Shown here piece by piece: positions 1-10,000 of a DNA stretch of 64,000 nucleotides; the first letter of the stretch is position 1, and each line of letters starts with the position of its first letter. The notes beneath the pieces are model-generated. The model did not search any database and was not told the DNA's origin. It saw only the letters and a list, made by a program, of their open reading frames with translations. The position numbers were made by a program, and so were the translations under genes. This stretch comes from Agrypnia vestita (Eukaryota > Arthropoda > Insecta > Trichoptera > Phryganeidae): the NCBI GenBank assembly GCA_016648135.1, contig JADDOH010010250.1, positions 1 to 64,000 of the forward strand, read 5' to 3'.

Positions 1-1017
1 ATATACAGTGCAAAATTATACAGTACATATTATGTACTGTATAATTTTTACTGTATTATTGTATTATATGTTTGCATATGTTCTGTTAACCAACGTTCTC
101 TATCTTTTTTATGAGTTTATCATATATTTGTATTGTGTAATTTTAAATTCTTTATGCCCGTGCATATCAACAAAAGAAAATAAATGAATGAAATATAACT
201 TAAATGTGATATATTTAGTGGTGGTAATAAACAGTCGTTAGCAATACTTTATTATTTGAATAATTTTTGCTATATACCTTATTCCTTTATATATTTTATC
301 TATTATATACTTATATGCGTGGGATTGAACTAACCTTCTCATATACTGGAATAAAGTTTATTATTATTATTATACGTGGAGTTAACTTATTTTGATTTAA
401 GTAAAATATTTTGTAGAATAATACTACAATACAAAGTAGAACGCAGATCATTGTTTATTGATTATAAAATTAAATATTTTTTTAGCCTAGGTATACTTTA
501 TTTTCAGTTCTTCGGTGGGTATAATGTTGTCGTATTTAAATTTATCAATTATAATTAAGCTTTTTTATGCACTGAAGAATTTTATATCAATTTAGATACC
601 GATAAGATTAGACTTTTCCTTTCAGCAAAACTCACGAGATGAAGGCACCTTTTGCTGAGCGGATGTGAATCAAAAGTTACTCCCATTCCCAGTTCCGGGA
701 AATAATGGAAGCCTCTCAGCGCCCTTGAAACAAAAAACACTTTTGAAGTTCCTGGAAAACAACCTACTTGCCATGTACTTGTAGATATTCTGTTTTACTG
801 CTGATCCCTTCAAAATGGTTGAATAAATATTCAAAATACAAAAAATATCTATAAATTTACTATACTTGGCTAAATCTGATTTGGGAGAAGCGATTCGCTA
901 GTCTTATTTAATATAGAATTTGGTACATATGTCATGTGTTGCTAATTTATACTTAACTAGCTGTGTCCGCGCGGCTTTGCATGGGTTGATTTTTAAAACA
1001 CTGTTTGGATCGTTATA

Positions 1018-1045
1018 GAACTTTCGTGAACCTTCAAGAACATTC
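1018..1045. promoter_or_regulatory. Perfect six-unit heat-shock-element-like array
   Basis: Alternating GAA and TTC trimers with exactly two bases between them repeat six times: GAA at 1018, 1028 and 1038, TTC at 1023, 1033 and 1043. This is the inverted nGAAn array that heat shock factor binds as trimers. No promoter is seen beside it, so function is not shown. Confidence 0.55.
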
Positions 1046-1131
1046 TCCTTCCAGAACTTTAAAGTAATTCGAATGTACAGGAACCTTCTAGATACACCGA
1101 CTCATTCCGCCACTCAGTTTAGAACCTTATA

Positions 1132-1159
1132 GAACTTTCGGGAATTTTCTAGAACCTTC
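1132..1159. promoter_or_regulatory. Second six-unit heat-shock-element-like array
   Basis: The same pattern recurs about 110 bp from the first array: GAA at 1132, 1142 and 1152 and TTC at 1137, 1147 and 1157. A partial unit (GAA, TTC, GA) lies between at 1081-1092. Both arrays lie in the same dispersed repeat. Confidence 0.55.
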
Positions 1160-2136
1160 TCCTTTCAGAACTTTCTAGAGCAGGTTTTTCCGGAACCTTC
1201 TAAATTCACCGACACAGTCAGCGCGCCTATTTTGAAACAATCTGAAGCATTTGCTGCCTTCCCATAACAAAACAATGTGCTAGAAAGCACATTTTCGTCA
1301 CCCACTCCCACCCACGCACAGCCACCCCCATCAAACTCGCATATTTTCAATGTGACACCAAGGGCTATCCACCACCATAACCACAGGTGGGTGGTTGTGG
1401 CTGGTTGAGGAGAAAACTTGGCGGATAGGCAAACACAAATGGTTTTCTTATATATATAATATCTATATATATATAAAATTAAAATAAATAAAAAATAGTA
1501 AAATTCGTCGCGCATTAGTGACTCATGCGAGGGTGCGTAAAATTTATACGGAATTTGTATTTAAAAGGAATTTGTCTTCCGCAGCCAAATTCCAAATCCC
1601 GATCTGACAGAGGACCACATTAAAGCGGTTTGTGTCAGAGCTAAATTCATTTCATGTTATAACTATCTCTGGTGTTTATAGTGTAATATAATTAAGGATT
1701 GACAAAAATCATGGATACTTTCGTAATTATAACAAATGTACAAATCTATATTTTTACATGCGAGGTTTTTCTCTCTTCATCTCTTCGGAAAGAATTCTTT
1801 TTCATCGTGTTGTTGAGAGCCTTTCTTTATCACGGAATTTCCGAATAATAAAGACATTCGTTCGTCTCGCAGTCCTTGCTATACGCGGCGAACGTTTTTA
1901 GGGTGATGTAACAGTATTTTAGCGTCATATAATTAAGGATGATTTGAAAGACAATTGCTTTTATGTAGTTTTGTCTAAAAATATACTCAGAGTATAGTTT
2001 GGGCATATGAGAGATTTCAGTATAAACATACTATTTTTTGGAAAAATAATTTAGATATTTGATCGTTAGTAATATGAAGAAAAATCATTTGATTACTGAA
2101 AAAGGTGTACTGTATTACAATTACCTTTATTTTCAG

Positions 2137-2292
2137 TGGATAAACGCAGTGGTAAAGAGAGGCGAGCAGATTTTAAGAATGGATATGCTGTGTCGGAAGT
2201 TGCAGACAGCGCTCGAGGCATCTGGTAGTATAAGAGATAATAATCCTCTTTTGCTTTTTTCAAAGGACACGGAAACACCTAGGATGAATGAG
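2137..2292 (+). CDS. DRC2-like exon A
   Basis: The exon follows a pyrimidine-rich TTTATTTTCAG acceptor and ends GAATGAG before GTAATG. It is 156 bp (52 codons), phase 0 at both ends. It starts WINAVVKRGEQILRMDMLCRK, with GEQILRMDMLCRK aligning to the GEKILKLAEICRK segment of CCDC65. The open frame continues upstream through the intron to 2059, but the acceptor makes 2137 the more likely exon edge. Confidence 0.8.
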
Positions 2293-5200
2293 GTAATGAT
2301 GCACAATTAAATTATTTTGTAATACATAAATGATTGATAGTTAAATGAGTTACTCATTAAATTTAAATATTAGGTCCTTACATATGAAATTGGCGTTTTG
2401 CCGTACTGGCAAATTTGATCTCAAATATTTTCTCTTTGGTTAGGAATTCCAAATCCAAATTTATACAGCTATTTACTCATGTATTTGTGTTTTGAAAATT
2501 ATAATTCATTTGTTTTTTCCTCAATTGTTTTTTTCTTTGCGTCACTCAGTTTACAAAATGAAAAACTTGAAATATCGCGTTATTTACGAGTACGAGTTCC
2601 ACCGTGGCACCAGTGCTGCAGAAACGGCTCGAAGGATTAATGATGTGTATGGCTACGGTGCCGCAAAAGAAAACACAGTGCGTTTTTGGTTCCAACGTTT
2701 TCGTTCTGGAAATTTCGACCTGCAGAACAAGCCCCGTGGACGGCCGGAGACCAAAGTTGATAATGAAGAATTGAAGGCTATTGTGGAAGCGAAACCATCG
2801 CAAACCACATCCGAGTTAGCTGCAGGCTGCGGTGTTAGTGATAAAACTGTTTTAATCCACTTGAAGCAAATTGGTAAGGTGAAAAAGCTTGAAAGGTGGG
2901 TACCTCACGAATTGATTGAAGCAAATCAACAAACGCGCGTTGACTTCTGCGTTGCATTACTCAACCGGCACAATAATGAAGGGATTTTAAATCGAATCAT
3001 TACCTGTGATGAAAAGTGGATCCTGTACGATAATCGGAAGCGCTCATCGCAATGGCTGAACCCTGCCGAACCAGCCAAACCATGCCCCAAGCGAAAATTG
3101 ACTCCAAAAAAGTTACTTTTGAGCGTTTGGTGGACTAGTGCTGGTGTCGTTCACTACAGCTTTCTTAAATCTGGCCAGACTATTACGGCAGATGTCTATT
3201 GTCAGCAACTGCAAACCATGATGGAAAAGCTAGCTGCTAAACAACCGAGGCTGGTTAATCGCTCTAGGCCACTGCTGCTTCATGATAACGCTAGACCACA
3301 CACTGCACAACAGACGGCTACCAAATTAGAGGAGCTTCAATTGGAATGTCTAAGACATCCACCGTACTCTCCGGACCTTGCCCAACAGATTACCATTTTT
3401 TTCGAAATTTGGATAACTTCTTGCAAAGGAAAAAATTCAACTCCGATGGGGCAGTCCAAACCGCCTTCAAAGATTTTATTGATTCCCGTCCGAATTGTTT
3501 TTTTAGTAAAGGGATCGATGAACTACCTATGAGATGGCAAAAGTACATAGATAGCAATGGTACATACTTTGATTAAATAAATATATTATAATAAAAAAAA
3601 TCGGCTTTAAGTTCCTCCCTTACTAAACGCCAATTTCATATGTAAGGACCTAATATATCGTGTAATTGAACACAAAATATTTGAAGTTTTTATCTTTTAT
3701 CATATGCGTATAACATGAAGAAAAAATAATGTGAAGACATTATTGTCACCTGCATTTGGACAAATACCCAACTGCCGAAAAAAGGTCATAATTTATTGCT
3801 CATTAAACTGTAATTTTTTTATTACTATTTAATATACGCAAACACTCATTTAATTTTGTTTTATATATATGTATACTTTTCAACTATACTTTTTAACTGT
3901 GCTATTATATTTTCATGTTTTTACTATCCATACATATGATAAAATATGTGCTTTTTTTATTATACACATTTTATACTTATATCCTCAATTAATTGATTAA
4001 TCTTATAGATATTTAGTATTTTGTTTTATATCTTTATTATTTTGTTCTCATTATATGGCTCAGCTACTCATTTCGGCATTACCATTCTTCGGTTCTTCCT
4101 AGCGAGATGAGCGGCTCCATTTTCTGTCATTTAACAACATGAAGAGAAATAAAAAAAATATATTTGTCTAAAATATATATTTTTTTAATTTAATAAATGG
4201 TGTAAAGCTCTGTAAATAGGGTATTAATGCCAACCACTATAAATTATATCTAACTTTATGTAAAATAATAATGATGGGAAATTTAAAGAACACTAATTTA
4301 CACTATTATACCTTATTTTATTATTTTCTAAAATCCACAAAAACACGATAGCAAGCTACAGGCAGCGCTTCGAAACATTTGAAAATATGAAGGATAAATC
4401 GTCTTTTTTTGCTATTTACAAAGGTCAATAATGTAGATACTTTTTTTGATGTGAAAAATTCACATCTGCACGTGATAGAATTGTGAGCAAATTTTTTAGA
4501 GTTACATTTTTAACCCTTAATTAATTTAGGTTTTGCTTAATCATATTACGTTACTGTTTCTTACACTTATTTTCTTATTATGTTTTCCAAAGTCATTAGA
4601 AAAGTACGAAGAATTAAAAATTTTCTGGGCCCTGGTCGCCGAAGCAGAAATCTCGAGGAAGTCCCTCCAGGACGAACGCAATCAGCTGATAAGAGAGAAC
4701 AAGGAGCTGCAAGAATATTTCAAGTATACCATTTTACTTTATTTTTAGTGTTACATAATATAGGAGAATAAAAAACCTCTTTTTAATAATGTCCCTATGT
4801 TGACATGAATTTCAGAAGTATTATTTGTCATACAAATATAATATGATATGAAGGTGTTCATATAAAAAGGGTCCGTATGCAAAAACAAAATTTTATTGGG
4901 CAGAGAGAATAAACACTTGTTGAAACAAATAACAAGAATATCCATTTTCTTTTTATTTTCTTATATTCACTTGCCAATTATGGACAGTAATTTTATGTTT
5001 TATTTGTTTATCCGTGACGTCGTTGAACTGTCGGCATCAGTCATATTTGTTACTACCAGATAATAATGGTTTATATTCTTTGAGTAGTTTTGGGGTCGAA
5101 TTTTGGCAAGATTAAGTTGAAAACATGAAAAATAAAATACCACATAAATATCGTGCATACGGTTACATATACCCTTTTGAAATAATAGCATCACGTTTTG

Positions 5201-5980
5201 ACCTGATGTACTATATAGACCCTTTTTATAGGGACGCCTTCATATGTAGGAATGGGAATGGAAATGAGAATTCTGAGAACCCTACAATGGGATCCGAATC
5301 GTTGTCGGCTGGGCGTTTCTGGTGCGTTCCAATCTCAAAGGCATGAAAACCTGCGAACACGTTTTATCAAACATAATAATTTCGTTGTCTGTCTGTCCGT
5401 TTGTCCGTCCGTCTGTCTGACCATAAATATTCGAGTAACATCCGTAATTTCGTTCGAATTCACGGCAAAAAAAACAAATTAAACGGCCGGAGATGGGGCT
5501 TGAACCCCGGGCCAGCAAACCCGAACCGACCGCTTAACGCGTGTAGCGCCGCGTCTCCGTGGACCATCAAAAAGATACTAAAAATATATACTAGGCTGCG
5601 AACCAATGACACGTCATTTTTGACGGGTTACATCTAGTTAAGTAATAATTACCTACAGCAGAGCAGCATTACCATATTAGCATTTTCTAGTCTTTTCATT
5701 AGATTTATTATTTTGAAATATGTACCCTTAGGAGACAAAGATCATTTCAAATGAAATTGGCACATCTTTCAATGTAATTCTAGTTGGAACGAGTGTCACT
5801 GGGATTTTATATTTTACATAAATATTGTTTATTTGACATGATTTTAGAACGTGGATGGAGTCGCGCAAGTATGGGGATGTTAGCTACCCAGCACCGCCAG
5901 GTACAGGGACGCCCAGTGTCGTTGAAGCTGCTCATGAATTTAAAAAAATTAAGTGTGGGGGTCTCAATTATACCCTATGA
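2137..5980 (+). CDS. Dynein regulatory complex subunit 2 (CCDC65)-like gene, last three coding exons (join 2137-2292, 4593-4723, 5848-5980)
   Basis: CCDC65/DRC2 is a coiled-coil subunit of the nexin-dynein regulatory complex of motile cilia and sperm flagella. Three exons with AG/GT borders join in phase (0, then 2) into a 139-residue C-terminus ending at TGA 5978-5980. The order of motifs matches the family C-terminus as I know it: a GEQILRMDMLCRKLQT-like segment, then FW followed by a Leu/Lys/Glu-rich coiled coil ending in RENKELQEYF, then a short tail with VVEAAHEF, which corresponds to the IIEAAH-type ending of vertebrate CCDC65. Splice phases agree without any adjustment, which argues strongly that these are real exons. 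The N-terminal two thirds are not visible and probably lie left of the window. The paralogue DRC1 is the main alternative but fits less well. AATAAA at 6275-6280 and ATTAAA at 6002-6007 are possible polyadenylation signals. The gene is convergent with the T-box gene on the other strand. Confidence 0.8.
2370..3653 (+). mobile_element. mariner-family element (1284 bp) in the DRC2-like intron
   Basis: Inverted ends TTAGGTCCTTACATATGAAA and beyond match perfectly for about 29 bp at 2370-2398 and 3625-3653. A TA dinucleotide flanks both ends (2368-2369, 3654-3655), the signature of mariner insertion. The length is normal for mariner. It carries one transposase gene in plus orientation, interrupted by a single frameshift. 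Confidence 0.93.
2558..3576 (+). pseudogene. mariner transposase with one frameshift
   Basis: Mariner transposase cuts and pastes the element using a D,D34D catalytic triad. ATG at 2558 (MKNLKYRV) starts the typical helix-turn-helix N-terminus, followed by the WVPHEL linker, then TCDEKW with the first Asp (residue 151, codon 3008) and LLHDNARPH with the second (residue 243, codon 3284). One base is missing in the run at about 3380-3384. The original frame then runs on to a foreign stop at 3532, while the true C-terminus, starting PTDYHFF with the third Asp (codon 3388) and ending at TAA 3574-3576, is in another frame. The in-frame ATG at 2492 is probably only an upstream extension. The rest of the gene is open, so inactivation looks recent. 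Confidence 0.93.
4593..4723 (+). CDS. DRC2-like exon B (coiled coil)
   Basis: The acceptor is TGTTTTCCAAAG and the donor is CAA before GTATAC. The exon is 131 bp and ends with two bases of a split codon. The 43 complete codons give a charged heptad-like helix (KIFWALVAEAEISRKSLQ, then LIRENKELQEYF) with base composition much richer in GC than the flanking intron. The split lysine codon is completed by the first base of exon C. Confidence 0.85.
5385..5639. repeat. Interspersed repeat with internal tRNA-like segment, copy 1
   Basis: The repeat runs from a GTCTGTCTGTCCG-rich edge to TTTTTGACGGGTTACATCTA. The middle (about 5488-5568) read on the minus strand has a Pol III B-box-like GGGTTCAAGCCCC, as in tRNA-derived SINEs. 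A second copy at 7771-7950 lacks this middle. Confidence 0.5.
5848..5980 (+). CDS. DRC2-like terminal exon
   Basis: After TGATTTTAG the first base completes the split codon, and 43 codons then run to TGA at 5978-5980. The tail TWMESRKYGDVSYPAPPG followed by VVEAAHEF is what one expects for the end of CCDC65. The frame of the longer open stretch 5784-5993 is a different one and is not the gene. Confidence 0.8.
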
Positions 5981-6639
5981 AATATGTATATAAAATCTGA
6001 AATTAAATATATTTTACATGCACAGAATGTATGAAATATATGACAAATATATTTAATTTTATCATTATGTGATTTTCCATACATTTCACTAATTTTGTTT
6101 TACATATTGTGCCTTGGAACAACAAGGAATCATCGGACGTTTAGATCAAATTAAAATATTTAGATATAGATTTTTGATTATTAGTCAAATCCACGAGAGT
6201 TCTAAAATAGTATAAGTGCTACTAATACATTGTTTTCTTGTTATATTCTGAATTATAATGAATATATAATAATGAATAAATATTGCCATAATTAAGATAC
6301 AAAAATTCAATTGTGACCAAAATTGGTCGTTAAGTCAATAGTTATATAATTCAAAATGTTACAAAAATTATGGATCGATTTTTAAACCTTTTCCCGTGAT
6401 CCAATCGAGCTGAAACTTTGCAGGCAGACTCGTGGCGACGATAAAAATGATTTAAATAATTTTCGTTTCAAAAAATTTTATAATTATAGTATTATTTTGG
6501 TTTTTTCGAAATTTTAACGATTTATATATAGTTTAATAAACAAGCCGACAACAAGCAGACAAGCTACGAGTTAAAGGAAAGGGAGTAACAATCAGCGCGG
6601 TTTAACTCAAAATTTGTTAATTTTCTCAAATTAATAATA
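5981..6639. other. Intergenic DNA between the convergent genes
   Basis: About 660 bp of AT-rich sequence between the stop codons of the DRC2-like and T-box genes. It holds the possible polyadenylation signals of the plus-strand gene and no reading frame of note. Confidence 0.6.
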
Positions 6640-7008
6640 TCAATTTTCTCTTAAGTGACTTGTTGTATTTGACATTATATTCTTGTAAACCGGTGGTATT
6701 ACAAACTTAATTGGCAATTTGGGATATTTATGAAGAAAGTCTAAAGGTCCTAAAGTATTGTTCGGAAAATAATAATTGTCTCGTTGATTAATCCTTTGTT
6801 TTCTTTGAGCATTTGGCTTATTTTCCAGTCCTTTAGTAACAATATCCTTTAGGCCCAATTTATGTACGGTTTTGTTCATTGGTAGTTTTAATTGAGTTCG
6901 ATTTGGAAAACTCATCTGTGGATTACCCACTGCCGTCGTTGTTGAAAATCCCTTTGACGAGCGGAATCCATTGGCGAATGGGTTGCTGGAACACTTCAGT
7001 TTTGTAAT
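6640..7008 (-). CDS. T-box gene exon 5 (end of T-box, C-terminal tail, stop)
   Basis: The acceptor is CCTGTTTCAG. The exon begins ITKLKCSSNPFANGF, the DNA-contacting end of the T-box, and runs 122 codons to TGA at 6640-6642. The tail after the T-box has no recognisable domain. The open frame extends upstream into the intron as far as 7110, but the acceptor and phase set the edge at 7008. Confidence 0.87.
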   Translation of the reverse strand: MTKLKCSSNPFANGFRSSKGFSTTTAVGNPQMSFPNRTQLKLPMNKTVHKLGLKDIVTKGLENKPNAQRKQRINQRDNYYFPNNTLGPLDFLHKYPKLPIKFVIPPVYKNIMSNTTSHLREN

Positions 7009-10000
7009 CTGAAACAGGAAACTGCTACCTTTAATAAAGGACTCTCTGTGCGTTTTAGTATAATTTATTATTTTCAATGTCCATGCAATTCTGACAGAGA
7101 ACAATTGCAATTGGTTTGAAAATGATCATATATATGTGTATAAAAATAAATCCGTCACTACGCAATATATGAAACTGAGATAAACGTATTTGTACCTGAT
7201 TTTATAGCCCGAGCGAGGATTTGGAAATTGATGAGCTTTTCAGCGTTTTTGTTTTTATGCCCCTCGTATGTACTAATTGTAAATTAATATTGTCAATGTA
7301 CAGAAAAATTATTCTGAAATGGAATAATTTTTACTAGTTTTCATATTATGATTATCTATGTAGTATCACTAATGTTCCCCCTCGGATATGCATGTATAAG
7401 ACACATTTATACCACGTAAATAAAACTATATTATATATTATTTAATATAATATAATGGATATAGTGTATACGTATAAGCTCATCGTAAATAATGAAAAGT
7501 TCGCATGAACTTAAAGAAGAAGATTTGTGTTGTACTAAATATGTATAAAACATGATGGTTTTCATGTAAATATTTATCAGTCCATACCTCACGATTTTGG
7601 TAAGCCGTGACTGCGATGAATGCTGTCTCAGGGAAGGTGAAAGTAACCGAATTCTCCAAATTAAGTACGTCTTTGCTTTGTTGATGCGTTGGATCAGAAA
7701 TCATCACATGAATCTGCGCAATATACCTTAAAAATTAAAAATATTTAGTACTACTGTTTAATTTATAAAATCGTCTGTCTGTCTGTCTATCTCCATAACT
7801 TCGTGTAACGTCCGTAATTTCGAATTCGTGGCTGGAAAGACGAAATTAAATGGCCGGAGATGGAGCATCAAAAAATAATATAAATATATTCTAGAGCTTA
7901 GCAAAGACGTGAATCAAAGTTTCGTAATTTTTGACGGGTTACAGCCAGTTTAATTTTTTTTATCTAATTTAAACATAAAAAAATTTCTTTGTCGGTCCGT
8001 AACGTTCCTAGCTTGCTGGAATTACAACTTTAGATAATATTAGAGCGTGACACGCAATCAGCATTTTTATATTATTATTTTATTATATTTTTACTTTAAA
8101 ATACTATTTAGTTTGGCTATGTTATAATTGATTCAAGATTTAGAAGCTTGTTATTAAACCAATTAAATGTGTTGGAATCAGCCGTGGAACCAGACCACCA
8201 AGAAATATATAATCATGTCTATATATTTTGGTGGTCTGTAGTAGTTCAGACCTAGAGATCCAGTAGTCTGTGGTTTGAGTCCCTTTCCATGAGGCTGGAA
8301 AATTAATCATATATTCATAGAACAAGCATTTTATTGAGTTAGAAAATAGTTAGAGTATTGCTGTGACACGTATTCCGTGTTCGCATCTCTATTGTACAAA
8401 AAAATCGCCCAAAGGAAATTGACACACCGCTTCAATATTATGAAACACTACCCTTTCAAATTTGTCTACAGAAAAATTTAATATATAATAAACATATATG
8501 TATGTATGTACTTCCAAGGAAATTGGAAATTTTATTGATTGATTATACAGGGGTACCAGAGCTAGCAGCAGAAACTTGGCCGGTAGATTTGTGACTATGT
8601 TATGAGTCTAAAATATTCAAGCAACCATGGCCTAATATCAATAGTTATGGAGATATGCAATATCAAAGTTTGCATTTTTTTCAACATTTCTTACTTATTT
8701 TTTGCAAGAAGTTGAACTATCATTACAGTAACTTATGTCGATTATGAAAAATTCATTCAAGTCGAATAAAATGATAAAAACCTTGCAAAAATTGAAAAAA
8801 ATTATATTTTACAAGGTTTTTATCATTTTATTTAAGTTGTATTGAAGAAAATGAAATTTTCATAATCGATATAAGTTACTGTAATGATAATTCAACTTTT
8901 TGCAAAAAATAAGTTAGAAATATTGAAAAAAAATGCAAACTTTGATATTGCATAACTAATATCATGGTTGCTTGAAAATTTTAGACTCATAACATAGACA
9001 GGAATATACCGGACAAGTTTCTGCTGCTAGCTCTGGTACACCCTGTGTATGATTTAAAATTTAAACTCCAGCAGAAAACATTTTAATTAAATTATAATTT
9101 TTGAATAATATTTTCGGTCCATACAAAGGTGTATTTTTCACGCACTATATTTTATCATTGAAGAGCTTTTTCTAAAATTTAGCTACAAAGACTTCTTAGC
9201 ATACCCACTCTTCGACCCGTTTGCATTGATCGTCGTGGGGGTAATGTCGAGCGAGAGGTTGCGGTTACCGTATTTGCGGTGGAGTGGTTTTATCGCATCA
9301 CCTGTGCATGGACAGCAGCGGCACGTGGTCTCTGAGAAGGGGCCGCTGAGTGTTGGTGAGCTTGAGCCGGTCGAATGACACCGTGTCCAGCGCGGTCCAG
9401 TGTCGCCCGGCCGCTGGAGAGGCGGGGTGGCAGACCGCCGCGGGCTGAGGGGACGCGAGGAGGCTGGGCGGGGCGCCAGAAGCCTCCGAGGGCTCCCAGC
9501 GGCCGCTGCAAAAATACACGGGGTAGAGTGGTGAGTAATGATGGGTCCGCTCTGTACTCTTTTTTATTGATAATATGTGCATTACAAACAAAATGTTTAA
9601 GGCGTACATATTAGGAAGTATATATTAAAATAAAAATATTTAATAAATTAAAAATAACATAAAATCTGGTCAAAGGTGTAGGAGAATCCCGCTTCGGAAA
9701 ACCCCCTCAGACACATGGAATATATCAATACCCAAAGCGATTTTGTTCAGCATAGCTGTGGCTCTTCCAACAGGCATAACCATCGGCAGGTTGGTCCTGT
9801 ATATTGGAATGTGAAACAATCTATGCTGACGATGTCTAATGTAATTATCAGGAACATACAAACCAATGCTCTGCATAATTTCAGGATTATCGATCATACC
9901 GCGCAACAATCGATAAAAATGTGTAATCAAATACACATTCCTTCTAGTCTCTAGACTATTGTAACCAAGCATACCCTGGAGAAACTCGGTTGGGTAAAGC

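Larger units (their letters stand above)
1..2136. other. AT-rich sequence left of the first exon, probably intron or upstream of the DRC2-like gene
   Basis: I see no convincing exon. Around 958-1200 is a moderately GC-rich repeat that begins ACTAGCTGTGTCCGCGCGGC and carries two clusters of heat-shock-element-like motifs, listed separately. Short GC-rich pieces at 640-740 and 1555-1680 contain stops in all frames. Confidence 0.5.

Noticed and set aside
600..740. Possible upstream DRC2 exon after CTTTCAG
   Set aside because: All three frames contain early stops and no CCDC65-like motif is present.
5784..5993. 69-codon plus-strand open frame over the last DRC2-like exon
   Set aside because: Wrong frame; the spliced frame gives the VVEAAHEF ending and correct phase.
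9290..9614. Overlapping open frames on both strands at the GC-rich patch
   Set aside because: They are shadows of T-box exon 3; only the minus frame with VSFDRLKLTN has the motifs and correct splice phases.
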